Source: Paenibacillus sp. AN1007 (GTDB taxonomy: Bacteria > Bacillota > Bacilli > Paenibacillales > Paenibacillaceae). Taken from it: a stretch of DNA of 64,000 bases. The notes beneath the pieces are model-generated. The model worked only from the letters and a program-made list of their open reading frames with translations, did no database searches and had not been told where the DNA came from. The stretch is from the NCBI RefSeq assembly GCF_040702995.1, contig NZ_CP159992.1, forward strand, positions 707,501 to 771,500, read 5' to 3'. Every line of letters starts with the position of its first letter. The first letter of the stretch is position 1. Shown in pieces: positions 21,791 through 30,291 of the stretch. A program made the translations under genes and the position numbers.

Positions 21791-21835
21791 AAAAAGCCTG
21801 TTTCTCCAACGCTATGTTGGGAGACAGGCTTTTTG
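21791..21835. terminator. Bidirectional terminator between apt and uraA
   Basis: Long stem aaaaagcctgtttctccaac / gttgggagacaggcttttt with A and T tracts on both sides, able to stop transcription from either strand. Confidence 0.88.
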
Positions 21836-21907
21836 AGTTGTCTTTTACAAAGGTAACTGTCGATGGTCGAGAGAAGCTTGTGCAAATAAAATGTCGCGCT
21901 TCTATAA

Positions 21908-23224
21908 CTAGTCTGGATTTTTTTCTGTAATCGGTTGTTTTTGTGTTTCCTCATTCAACAAACCAAGCACATCAAACAGTTTGAACAGCAGGCTGAGAAG
22001 CATTCCGGCGATCGTAGCCAGTGCCATGCCTTTCAGATGTACACCATAGAACGAAATTTCCGTACCGCTCAGACCGATCACAAGTACAAGTGTAGTCAGG
22101 ATCAAGTTCGTCGGTTTGGCAAAATCCACTTTTTGTTCTACGAGAATACGCAGACCAGATGCTGCAATAACGCCGAACAGAAGCAGGGAAACACCGCCCA
22201 TAACGGGTACCGGAATGTTGGCAACAAGGGCCGAGAACGTGCCGGAGAAGGAGAGAAGAATGGCAATGACAGCAGCACCGCCAATTACATAGATCGAGTA
22301 AACCCGAGTCAATGCCATAACACCGATGTTTTCACCATAGGTTGTATTCGGTGTTGATCCGACGAAGCCGGACATTATTGTAGATACACCATTACCAAGC
22401 AGGGAGCGATGCAGACCAGGGTCTTTGGACAAATCCTTGCCCACAATACTGCTTGTCACGAGCAGATGTCCAATATGTTCAACAATCACGACGAGTGCGA
22501 CGGGTAAAATCGTGAGAATCACCGACCAGTCAAATGAAGGTGTTGTGACGGTTGGAAGAGAGATGAAATCAGCGTTAGCAATTGCACTTGTTTTAACGAG
22601 CCCCATGGAGTAGCCAAGCCCGTAACCGACCACAATACCAATGAGGATATGAATGATTTTAGGGAAGCCGCGGAAAGTTACAGCCCCAAGCACAGTGACT
22701 CCTAGAGTGACCATGGATAAGATAATAGGTTTGGCTTGAGGAAACCAACCGGGGTTGTTTACGGGGTCTGAGTTAATTAATCCAGCCATTCCGGCAGCGA
22801 CAGGAACAAGTTCCAGACCAATCAAAGCAACGATGGCACCCATAACTGCTGGGGGAAAAACAACGTTGATCCAACCTGTTCCGGCATATTTAATAATGAG
22901 CGCCACGAGGCAGAATACGATACCTGTTACGATGAATGCTGCGAGGGCCATGGAGTAACCATTTTCAGGGTGTGCTTTTAATACCGCCATGACTGGAGCA
23001 ATAAAAGCGAAGCTTGATCCGAGATATGCAGGGATTTTCCCTTTACACATCAGGATGTACAGCAGGGTACCAATTCCGTTCATTAAGAGAATCATGCTTG
23101 GATCGACCTTGAAGAGGTTAGGTACCAATACGGTACTTCCAAACATAGCGAACAAATGCTGCAGACTCAATAATACGCCGGGGCCCAAAGGCATCTTTTG
23201 ATCAACCTGAATTTCACGTTGCAA
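21908..23224 (-). CDS. uraA: Uracil permease (NCS2 family)
   Basis: A 438-residue NCS2 permease of the UraA/PyrP type with 14 hydrophobic segments, which imports uracil with a proton. Family motifs are LSLQHLFAMFGSTVLVP at the start, VIVEHIGHLLVTSSIVGKDL (the TM8 Glu) and STPNTTYGENIGVMALT (the TM10 Glu). The start is a TTG at 23224 after aaaggagatgag. TTGCTT and TAATCT, 17 bases apart on this strand, form a weak promoter. It lies on the opposite strand between apt and relA, which are adjacent in B. subtilis, so it is an insertion into the conserved order. I see no PyrR-type attenuator. Confidence 0.9.
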   Translation of the reverse strand: MQREIQVDQKMPLGPGVLLSLQHLFAMFGSTVLVPNLFKVDPSMILLMNGIGTLLYILMCKGKIPAYLGSSFAFIAPVMAVLKAHPENGYSMALAAFIVTGIVFCLVALIIKYAGTGWINVVFPPAVMGAIVALIGLELVPVAAGMAGLINSDPVNNPGWFPQAKPIILSMVTLGVTVLGAVTFRGFPKIIHILIGIVVGYGLGYSMGLVKTSAIANADFISLPTVTTPSFDWSVILTILPVALVVIVEHIGHLLVTSSIVGKDLSKDPGLHRSLLGNGVSTIMSGFVGSTPNTTYGENIGVMALTRVYSIYVIGGAAVIAILLSFSGTFSALVANIPVPVMGGVSLLLFGVIAASGLRILVEQKVDFAKPTNLILTTLVLVIGLSGTEISFYGVHLKGMALATIAGMLLSLLFKLFDVLGLLNEETQKQPITEKNPD

Positions 23225-23424
23225 AGCATCTCATCTCCTTTTTCCGATACACAAACTTTCAATAGATTACAGAGTTTCTTTCAAATAAGCAATAACAATT
23301 TTCAGGTTTGGGGTGCAAATCACTTATTTTCTCAAAATTCCCTTCTATTTCAGCAAATATCGGCAATAATGCATAATAACTGAATGAATTCAAATATTGG
23401 ATAAACGGTCTTATTCGTCAGCAG

Positions 23425-23453
23425 TTGACGGGAAACGGGTGAGGCGTCATAAT
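23425..23453 (+). promoter_or_regulatory. Sigma-A promoter of relA
   Basis: TTGACG (23425-23430), 17-base spacer, CATAAT (23448-23453). A 10-bp hairpin (23475-23484/23497-23506) follows in the leader. Confidence 0.6.
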
Positions 23454-23539
23454 TATAGGAAATTACTTTTACGGGGAACCTGTGTTGATATATTGTCACG
23501 GGTTCCATTTTGTATAGAAAGGACACGGAACAGATCAGA

Positions 23540-25717
23540 ATGGGCATAGAGCAATTACTCGAGAAGGCCGGGGCATATATCAAAGAACCCGATTTGGTGC
23601 GCATACGAGAGGCTTATGAATTTGCTGATCAGGCCCACCATGGACAGACGCGAAAATCGGGAGAACCGTATATTCTGCATCCGCTTGCGGTTGCCGACAT
23701 TGTTGTGAATATGCAGATGGACACCATCTCCATTATAGCAGCACTTCTTCATGATGTAGTCGAGGACACTACGGTGTCGCTTGATGAGATCCGAACTCAT
23801 TTCGGCAATACGTGTGCCATGCTTGTTGACGGCTTGACGAAGCTGGAACGTATCCAGTTTCGCTCTAAGGAAGAACAGCAGAACGAGAACTACCGCAAAA
23901 TGTTCATCGCCATGGCGCAGGACATCCGTGTCATCGTGATCAAATTGGCTGACCGTCTGCATAACATGCGGACCCTCAAGTTTCAGTCAGAAGAAAGCCA
24001 GCGCCGGATCTCGTACGAGACGCTGGAGATTTTTTGTCCGATTGCAAACCGTTTGGGAATATCAGCAATCAAATGGGAAATGGAGGACATCGCCCTCCGT
24101 TATTTAAATCCGCAGCAGTACTACCGTATTGCAAATCTGATGCACAAGAAACGTGCAGAACGCGAGCAGTACATCGATACTGTAATGGACGGCATTACAA
24201 GTAAGCTCGAAGAGATGGGCATTCAAGCAGACTTGTCCGGCCGCCCGAAACATATCTATAGTGTGTTCAAAAAAATGACGACCAAGAACAAGCAGTTTAA
24301 CGAGATTTATGACCTGCTTGCAATTCGTATTATTGTGGATAATATCAAGGATTGTTATGCTACACTCGGCATTATCCATACGTTATGGAAGCCCATGCCT
24401 GGACGGTTCAAGGACTATATCGCAATGCCAAAAGCGAATATGTATCAGTCCCTGCATACAACCGTGGTCGGTCCTAACGGTGAGCCGACTGAAGTCCAGA
24501 TTCGTACATGGGATATGCATCGTACGGCTGAGTTCGGTATTGCTGCACACTGGGCTTATAAAGAAGGAGCTGCGGCTGGACCTCAGTTTGAAGATAAAAT
24601 CACCTTTTTTCGGGAGATTCTTGAGCTTCAAAATGAAGCACAGGATGCTTCCGAATTTGTGGAATCGCTCAAAATGGATTTCTTCTCCGATCTGGTGTTT
24701 GTCTTTACACCAAAAGGTGAAGTCATTGAACTGCCCAGCGGCTCGGTGCCGCTAGACTTTGCCTATCGTATTCATACAGAAGTGGGTAACCGGACTATCG
24801 GTGCCAAAGTCAACGGACGAATTGTTCCACTCGATTATCATCTCAAGACGGGCGATATCATCGAAATTTTGACTTCCAAGCATTCTTATGGGCCCAGCCA
24901 AGACTGGCTAAAGATCGCGAAATCTTCTCATGCAAGAGCGAAGATTAAACAATGGTTCAAGAAAGAACGCCGTGAAGAGAACGTGGAAAAGGGCCGGGAA
25001 AGCTGTGAGCGTGAACTGAAACGGATGGGACTTGATCCTTCTGCGTGGATGACTGACGACAAGCTGATGGAAGCGGCGAAAAAATTCGCGTTTAACGATA
25101 TCGATGATATGCTGGCGGCGGTTGGTTTTGGCGGAATTACAGCCGCTCAGATCATCACCAAAGCAACGGAGAAGCTCCGCAAGGAGCAGGAAGAATCCAA
25201 CCAGCTGGAACTAAATTCCGAGATGCGAGAGCTGAAACCTGCGCCTGAACGCAGAAACAGACCAACCAACGGCATCCGTGTCAAGGGAATCGACAATCTG
25301 TTGGTTCGGTTTGCACGATGCTGCAACCCTGTGCCTGGGGATGACATTATCGGTTATGTTACACGCGGTCGCGGCGTTTCTGTGCATCGCAGTGACTGTC
25401 CAAATATCCCTTCAAGTGCGGATGGAGAAGAGGCAGCGCGGGTCATTGAAGTCGAGTGGGAAGAGAATATCGAATCCAGCTACAGTGTAGATATCGAGAT
25501 TACAGGACATGATCGCAATGGACTGCTCAATGAAGTGCTTCAAGCTGTTTCGGAAAGTAAAACCAATATATCTGCGGTCACCGGACGGACCGACAAAAAT
25601 AAATTAGCATTGGTGCACGTCACCATTCTGATTCGCAATACAGACCATCTGCATTCCGTCGTGGAACGAATCAAACGAGTGAAGGACGTTTATTCTGTGC
25701 ACCGAATTATGCAGTAA
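23540..25717 (+). CDS. relA: Bifunctional (p)ppGpp synthetase/hydrolase RelA (Rel)
   Basis: A long RSH enzyme (725 residues) that makes and degrades (p)ppGpp, controlling the stringent response. Domains in order: HD hydrolase with HDVVEDT intact (about 70-180); synthetase (about 230-340) with [20 protein letters not shown] and [23 protein letters not shown] (about 390-450); a Cys-rich region [19 protein letters not shown] (about 590); and a C-terminal ACT domain. Both catalytic parts look functional. The ATG at 23540 fits alignment with B. subtilis RelA, though its ribosome binding site is weak; a TTG at 23510 in frame is possible. dtd follows after 14 bases. Confidence 0.96.
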   Translation: MGIEQLLEKAGAYIKEPDLVRIREAYEFADQAHHGQTRKSGEPYILHPLAVADIVVNMQMDTISIIAALLHDVVEDTTVSLDEIRTHFGNTCAMLVDGLTKLERIQFRSKEEQQNENYRKMFIAMAQDIRVIVIKLADRLHNMRTLKFQSEESQRRISYETLEIFCPIANRLGISAIKWEMEDIALRYLNPQQYYRIANLMHKKRAEREQYIDTVMDGITSKLEEMGIQADLSGRPKHIYSVFKKMTTKNKQFNEIYDLLAIRIIVDNIKDCYATLGIIHTLWKPMPGRFKDYIAMPKANMYQSLHTTVVGPNGEPTEVQIRTWDMHRTAEFGIAAHWAYKEGAAAGPQFEDKITFFREILELQNEAQDASEFVESLKMDFFSDLVFVFTPKGEVIELPSGSVPLDFAYRIHTEVGNRTIGAKVNGRIVPLDYHLKTGDIIEILTSKHSYGPSQDWLKIAKSSHARAKIKQWFKKERREENVEKGRESCERELKRMGLDPSAWMTDDKLMEAAKKFAFNDIDDMLAAVGFGGITAAQIITKATEKLRKEQEESNQLELNSEMRELKPAPERRNRPTNGIRVKGIDNLLVRFARCCNPVPGDDIIGYVTRGRGVSVHRSDCPNIPSSADGEEAARVIEVEWEENIESSYSVDIEITGHDRNGLLNEVLQAVSESKTNISAVTGRTDKNKLALVHVTILIRNTDHLHSVVERIKRVKDVYSVHRIMQ

Positions 25718-25731
25718 GGAGCCCCTGTAGG

Positions 25732-26181
25732 ATGAGAGTGCTGGTACAACGCTGTAAAGAGGCTCAGGTAACCGTGGGAGATGAATTGACAGGCAGCATC
25801 GAATCTGGGCTGATGCTGCTTGTGGGGATTACCCATGAGGATACCGAAAAAGATGCAGTATATCTTGCTGATAAAATTAGCGGGCTGCGTATATTTGAGG
25901 ATGAGCAGGAGAAGATGAATCTCAGCCTGCTCGATGTGGGTGGAGCTGTTCTTTCGGTTTCACAATTCACCTTGTATGGCGATTGTCGTAAAGGCAAACG
26001 GCCCAGCTTTGCTGCGGCAGCCCGTCCAGACACCGCTGAGCGGTTGTATGAGACGTTTAATCAGCTGCTTCGAGATAAGGGGATTCAGGTGGAAACAGGA
26101 CGTTTTGGAGCCATGATGGACGTTTCATTTACGAATTGGGGTCCTGTAACCCTGATGCTGGAAAGTCCGCTGCGGGATTGA
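25732..26181 (+). CDS. dtd: D-aminoacyl-tRNA deacylase
   Basis: Dtd (149 residues) hydrolyses D-amino acids and glycine mischarged on tRNA. The conserved [19 protein letters not shown] and the cross-subunit motif GPVTL ([11 protein letters not shown]) form the active site. Length and position after relA match B. subtilis. Confidence 0.97.
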   Translation: MRVLVQRCKEAQVTVGDELTGSIESGLMLLVGITHEDTEKDAVYLADKISGLRIFEDEQEKMNLSLLDVGGAVLSVSQFTLYGDCRKGKRPSFAAAARPDTAERLYETFNQLLRDKGIQVETGRFGAMMDVSFTNWGPVTLMLESPLRD

Positions 26182-26276
26182 ACCTGCGCATAATTATTTT
26201 GTAAAAAGGCCATAATGGGAATGATTAAACGTTATTGCAGCGTTGTATCCTCTGATAACCAAAGGAGTCCTTATCT

Positions 26277-26444
26277 ATGCGCCAATCTGCAAAATTAACC
26301 AAGGCACGGATCGAACCGCTGCTGATCCCCGGCAGTATGAGCGAGTCGCTTCATCTTGCCCGTTCTGCGGCATCGTGTGTTTCGACGTTATGGATGCTTC
26401 AAACTTCAGATAAAGACAGGCAGGATTATCTACCTCGTCCATAG
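26277..26444 (+). CDS. Hypothetical 55-residue protein
   Basis: A small open frame (start MRQSAKLTKARIEPLLIPGS, end QDYLPRP) with an excellent Shine-Dalgarno, aaaggag, nine bases before the ATG. No signal peptide or membrane segment and no family that I recognise. It lies between dtd and a MITE in an accessory stretch. It could be a real small protein or a gene remnant; the ribosome binding site is the main argument. Confidence 0.45.
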   Translation: MRQSAKLTKARIEPLLIPGSMSESLHLARSAASCVSTLWMLQTSDKDRQDYLPRP

Positions 26445-26503
26445 AGTACGCTTGTTAAATGAATGGAGTACGCCGTAAAATGAATTATTGCGTGTTTTTC
26501 TAG

Positions 26504-26661
26504 GGCGTGTCTGAAAACGCTGAAGAGAGCAGATTTTGCCGAATTTTCGTTCCAAGCAAGGAAGTTTCACGCAGGTGTGCCGGGGCACGTCAAAGTAAAC
26601 TGATGCAGCAGGGGGCGAAAAGAGGGTAAAAGATGCTCTTCAGTAGGTTTCAAGACACGCC
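26504..26661. mobile_element. MITE of 158 bp with CTAG target duplications
   Basis: Terminal inverted repeats ggcgtgtctgaaaac (left) and gtttcaagacacgcc (right) match after one base gap. Both sides are flanked by CTAG (26500-26503 and 26662-26665), as expected of IS5-group elements that duplicate YTAR targets. A second inverted pair (ctgaagag/ctcttcag) lies just inside, so the element can fold on itself. It has no transposase and must depend on one elsewhere. Confidence 0.7.
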
Positions 26662-26708
26662 CTAGGGCAGCAGCGCTGTAAGCTGCAAAGTTGAGAACAC
26701 AAACGAAA

Positions 26709-26738
26709 GCCTCGATTGTTAAACAATCTGAGGTTTTT
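26709..26738 (+). terminator. Terminator in the dtd-pfpI interval
   Basis: Stem cctcgattgt/acaatctgagg with one bulged base, followed by seven T. Its left arm (cctcgattgtta) recurs at 26799-26810. Confidence 0.7.
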
Positions 26739-26921
26739 TTGCTGTTCACTGCCTCGGATAATTGGTCTACCTGACACATGATTGCAAAATCAATTGAACC
26801 TCGATTGTTATAAATCAGGCTGCCCGGGGTAATAACAAAGCGAGGCACCAATGACGTGCCATAGAGCAGCAGTGCTGAGATTCAAACCAAATTTTCGATT
26901 ACGGAAAGGAGAACATACATT

Positions 26922-27428
26922 ATGAGTAAAGTTGCTTTTTTACTTGCAAATGACTTTGAGGATTCCGAAATGCAGGTACCGTATGAAGAGGTGAAGAAGG
27001 CTGGACACGAGGTGCAAATTATTGGCTTGAAAGCCGGTGAAACGCTTCAGGGTAAGGGAGGCAAAGTCTCTTACACAACGGACAAAGCCATCTCGGAAGT
27101 GCAGGCTTCTGACTATGATGCCGTTGTGATTCCAGGCGGATCATCCCCCGAAAATTTGCGGACTGACGCAAACATTCTGAAATTCGTGACAGAAATTAAC
27201 GATGCCAAGAAACCGATCGCTGCGATCTGCCATGGGCCGCAAATTTTGGCCAGCGCCGATCTATTGAAAGGACGCACCATCACATCTTACCCGCCGCTGA
27301 AGGATGACATGGTTAATGCTGGGGCGGAGTTTAAGGATCATGAAGCTGTGGTGGATGGCAATTACATTACATCTCGCACACCGGAAGATGAGCCGGCATT
27401 TGTCCGCGAACTGCTGAAAGTCATTTAA
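26922..27428 (+). CDS. PfpI/DJ-1 family protein (general stress protein 18 type)
   Basis: A 168-residue PfpI/DJ-1 superfamily protein like B. subtilis YfkM. The nucleophile elbow AAICHGPQIL carries the reactive Cys, and the N-terminal LANDFEDSEM carries the acidic partner. Relatives are described as proteases, glyoxalases or deglycases; the activity here cannot be told from sequence. A GTTATA/GGGTAA pair 14 bases apart at 26807-26832 resembles a sigma-B promoter, but many Paenibacillus lack sigma-B, so this is weak. A strong site (ggaaaggaga) precedes the ATG. Confidence 0.9.
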   Translation: MSKVAFLLANDFEDSEMQVPYEEVKKAGHEVQIIGLKAGETLQGKGGKVSYTTDKAISEVQASDYDAVVIPGGSSPENLRTDANILKFVTEINDAKKPIAAICHGPQILASADLLKGRTITSYPPLKDDMVNAGAEFKDHEAVVDGNYITSRTPEDEPAFVRELLKVI

Positions 27429-27557
27429 GGATACAGAGGTTAAAATCAAGGGTACGATGGCATTCTATTCATATATAACAACGTATCTAACATTGGTTAC
27501 ATCGTGCCGCCTCATGAGGTGTCACGCTGCATTTCATTCCATAAAGGAGGGTTTGAC

Positions 27558-28004
27558 ATGGCAAAGCATATTCAGGCGTATTTTCGAACGGAAGACGAGG
27601 CAGAGGGTGCAAGAACTTCACTACAGGCATTTCGTACCGAACAGCTGGAAGTAGGTCAGCTTGATGCTGCAATTGGCAGGGATACAAAAGTTATGGTACC
27701 GCTGGTTCCTTATAATACAGCTGGCGGTGTAGGTACGAACGGTGCGATGGGTGTAGGTGCAGCTCCCGGGGTTCCAGCAAGTGAAAATGTCATTCCGGTT
27801 GTCACCGACGTAGATCGTAATGCTGAGCGTGATCCACGGAACAGAGTGAATGAGGATGGAGACATGCTGGATGCAGCAGATGTGACTTCGGCCGATTATG
27901 ATGACCTGCATTATGTTCTGTCTGCCAAAGTTAGCGATGAGGACTATGATGCCATTGTTCATAAACTCCGCTCCAACCATGCTTACGTGGAAGAATTGGA
28001 TTAA
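27558..28004 (+). CDS. Uncharacterised 148-residue protein, possibly stress-related
   Basis: A soluble, acidic protein. It begins MAKHIQAYFRTEDEAEGART, which resembles the start of YflT-type general stress proteins, has a Gly/Ala-rich middle (about 52-75, GVGTNGAMGVGAAPGVPAS) and ends in an acidic helix-rich part (DEDYDAIVHKLRSNHAYVEE). No catalytic motif is visible. The ATG at 27558 follows aaaggaggg. It sits 129 bases after the PfpI gene in the same direction and is followed by a terminator, so the two may form one unit. Function unknown. Confidence 0.7.
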   Translation: MAKHIQAYFRTEDEAEGARTSLQAFRTEQLEVGQLDAAIGRDTKVMVPLVPYNTAGGVGTNGAMGVGAAPGVPASENVIPVVTDVDRNAERDPRNRVNEDGDMLDAADVTSADYDDLHYVLSAKVSDEDYDAIVHKLRSNHAYVEELD

Positions 28005-28021
28005 TATATAGATACGAGTAT

Positions 28022-28067
28022 GCCCTTACACAGCCTGATATCATTATCAGACGGTGTAAGGGCTTTT
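28022..28067 (+). terminator. Terminator after the 148-residue gene
   Basis: Stem gcccttacac / gtgtaagggc with an inner ctgata/tatcag pairing, followed by tttt. Confidence 0.85.
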
Positions 28068-28250
28068 CGATATATCATTTTTTAATGGTTAATGCCAAAT
28101 AAACTGACGAAGAACCGAATACAATGTAAAAATATAAATTTTTAAAGCGCTATCATTTTTGTAATATTACTGTAATATTAGTAACACAAGCCTTTAACAT
28201 ACTGCGTTTATAATAACACACATGACCCCCTTTTTTTATATATCCTTTGA

Positions 28251-28279
28251 ACCTGCACACCGTGTGCAGGTTATTTTTT
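28251..28279 (+). terminator. Isolated terminator upstream of the hisS T-box
   Basis: Perfect stem acctgcacac/gtgtgcaggt followed by a long T run. The 170 bases before it hold no gene; a TATAAT at 28211 could give a short RNA ending here. Otherwise the stretch 28080-28300 is AT-rich and empty. Confidence 0.75.
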
Positions 28280-28301
28280 TTCTATCTTTGCATGTTAGCC
28301 C

Positions 28302-28330
28302 TTGACTTTAGTACTGCGGTTCATTACAAT
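28302..28330 (+). promoter_or_regulatory. Sigma-A promoter of the hisS-aspS leader
   Basis: TTGACT (28302-28307), 17-base spacer, TACAAT (28325-28330). Confidence 0.75.
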
Positions 28331-28336
28331 CAGAAA

Positions 28337-28738
28337 ATAATACGTTGACTATAGTCAACTAAAGTCGTTTTTTGAATAATATGACTGATTTGATGACGGG
28401 ACCAAGTACTCCGTACCCACGTGACTAGAGAGGAATCCCTTAGGCTGCAAGGATCCCCATGATGAGCGGATGAATGACTTCCCCGAGAACAGACGGCGAA
28501 CAAGGCAGAGAGAATCTGCGGATAATAGTAGCCGGCCTGCGCATGACGTGCGTTACACGTAGAGCGGAAGAGCTGTCGACATGGGTGCATTCTTGAATCA
28601 TCCTGAACGAGCAGACCAACCTGAACGGCTATAGGATCAGGCTTCCGGAATGTGGGTGGTACCACGGGTGAATGTCTATACAATCTCTCGTCCCTTTGTT
28701 TGCTGTATATGAGCAAACAGGGCGAGGGATTTTTTTGT
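28337..28738 (+). promoter_or_regulatory. T-box leader of hisS-aspS, predicted Asp (GAC) specifier
   Basis: The T-box core gggtggtaccacgg is at 28654-28667, followed by a terminator (ctcgtccctttgtttgc ... gcaaacagggcgag, then seven T). In Stem I, the AGTA motif (28395) is followed by TCCG, which pairs with CGGA at 28467-28470. After that comes GAA-T-GAC, the same register as GAA-A-GGC in the glyQS T-box, so GAC (28476-28478) is the specifier. Uncharged tRNA-Asp would therefore induce hisS-aspS-tcdA. UGGU in the T-box can pair with the G discriminator of tRNA-Asp by wobble but not with the C expected in tRNA-His. Confidence 0.85.
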
Positions 28739-28954
28739 TTTTCAAGTTGAGATATCAGATTACACGAAGAACGGAGAGGACAGAAAGAACCTGGAAAAGC
28801 GAAGTGCTCGCCTTTATCACCGAATTTTATACATTTATAAATGTAGATCAGAAAAATTCGGGGATAACAGCGATTGAAAGGTTTTCTGTCCGCGTAGTGG
28901 GACTCGTGGAATATCTTAACGTTTACAAAGAAAATCAATGCTGGAGGGATACAG

Positions 28955-30220
28955 ATGGCTTTTCAGAAACCAACAGGAACGCAGGATTTGCTGCCTGGAG
29001 TAGTCGAAAAGTGGCAGTATGTAGAAGAAAAAGCACGTGATCTGTGCCGTCGCTTTAATTATCGCGAGATTCGTACGCCGATCTTCGAGCAGACATCCTT
29101 GTTTGTACGCGGAGTAGGAGAAACCACGGATATCGTTGAGAAAGAAATGTACACCTTTGATGACAAAGGCAACCGCAGCATGACACTTCGTCCAGAAGGC
29201 ACAGCGGGTGTGGTTCGGGCTTACGTGGAGAATAAACTGTATGGCGAACCCGATGTGAGCAAGCTTTATTACATCGGACCGATGTTCCGGTATGAACGTC
29301 CGCAGGCGGGGCGGCAGCGTCAGTTCCACCAGTTCGGTGTTGAAGCTCTGGGTGCGGTTGATCCGGCGATCGATGCAGAAGTTATTGCACTTGGTTACCA
29401 GTTATGTGTAGAGCTTGGCCTGAAAGACGTTAAAGTGGAAATCAACTCGGTTGGTAATGCGAAGAGCCGGGCGGAATACCGCGAGACACTGCTTGGGTTC
29501 CTCAGACCCATGAAGGACACGCTTTGTAAGGATTGCCAATCCCGGATGGAGCGTAATCCGCTCCGTGTACTGGATTGTAAAGTGGATCAGGACAAATTCG
29601 TGGGTGCTCCGTCCATACTGGACAGCCTAGACGAGGAGTCATTGAGCCATTTTGCCAAGCTTCAGAGCTATCTGGACGATTTCGGTGTCGATTACGCGGT
29701 GAATAATCGCCTGGTGCGGGGGCTGGATTATTACACCCTGACTGCATTTGAGTTGAAGGCCCAGGGCATTGGCGCTATCGATACCGTTGGCGGCGGCGGC
29801 AGATACAACGGTCTTGTCGGCGATATTGGCGGACCGGATCAGCCGGGGATCGGCTTTGGAATCGGTCTGGAGCGTATTCAGCTGATTCTCGAGCACCAGA
29901 ATATTGAAGTAACAACACTGGCTCCGCTGGATGTGTATTTTGTCGCTCTGGGTGAAGCTGCGGATCGGGAAGTGAATCGCCTGCTCTTCAAACTTCGTCA
30001 ATCCGGGTTATCCGGTGAACGCGATTATCTGGGCCGGAAGATGAAAGCACAGATGAAATCGGCAGACCGCTTTAAAGCCCGTTACACAGCAATCCTTGGG
30101 GATGATGAACTGGAACGCGGCGAGATTGCACTGAAGGCAATGGATACAGGTGAACAGCAAACCGTGAAGCTGGATGATCTCGTGACAGCGGTACGCGGGA
30201 ACAACGAAATGTATAAATAA
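28955..30220 (+). CDS. hisS: Histidyl-tRNA synthetase
   Basis: HisS (421 residues), class II synthetase. It has motif 1 near the N-terminus (PTGTQDLLPG), motif 2 KLYYIGPMFRYERPQAGRQR, the histidine-binding RGLDYYTLTAFEL, motif 3 GIGFGIGLERIQLIL and the C-terminal anticodon-binding domain (about 325-415). A strong ctggaggg precedes the ATG. It is transcribed with aspS (71-base gap) behind a T-box leader. The 215 bases between the T-box terminator and the start contain a nested palindrome (28820-28861). Confidence 0.98.
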   Translation: MAFQKPTGTQDLLPGVVEKWQYVEEKARDLCRRFNYREIRTPIFEQTSLFVRGVGETTDIVEKEMYTFDDKGNRSMTLRPEGTAGVVRAYVENKLYGEPDVSKLYYIGPMFRYERPQAGRQRQFHQFGVEALGAVDPAIDAEVIALGYQLCVELGLKDVKVEINSVGNAKSRAEYRETLLGFLRPMKDTLCKDCQSRMERNPLRVLDCKVDQDKFVGAPSILDSLDEESLSHFAKLQSYLDDFGVDYAVNNRLVRGLDYYTLTAFELKAQGIGAIDTVGGGGRYNGLVGDIGGPDQPGIGFGIGLERIQLILEHQNIEVTTLAPLDVYFVALGEAADREVNRLLFKLRQSGLSGERDYLGRKMKAQMKSADRFKARYTAILGDDELERGEIALKAMDTGEQQTVKLDDLVTAVRGNNEMYK

Positions 30221-30291
30221 CCGGGATCGTGTTAGAAAGGGCATCAGCCTGACTGCACAGAACGGAAATTCACATATTGAGGAGATTAATT

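Noticed and set aside
23225..23500. Pyrimidine attenuator or riboswitch before uraA
   Set aside because: No PyrR-binding hairpin or terminator is visible on the minus strand; only a weak promoter.
28411..28425. CAC as the His specifier of the hisS T-box
   Set aside because: It lies on the 5' side of Stem I next to AGTA; the specifier belongs on the 3' side, where GAC fits the pairing.
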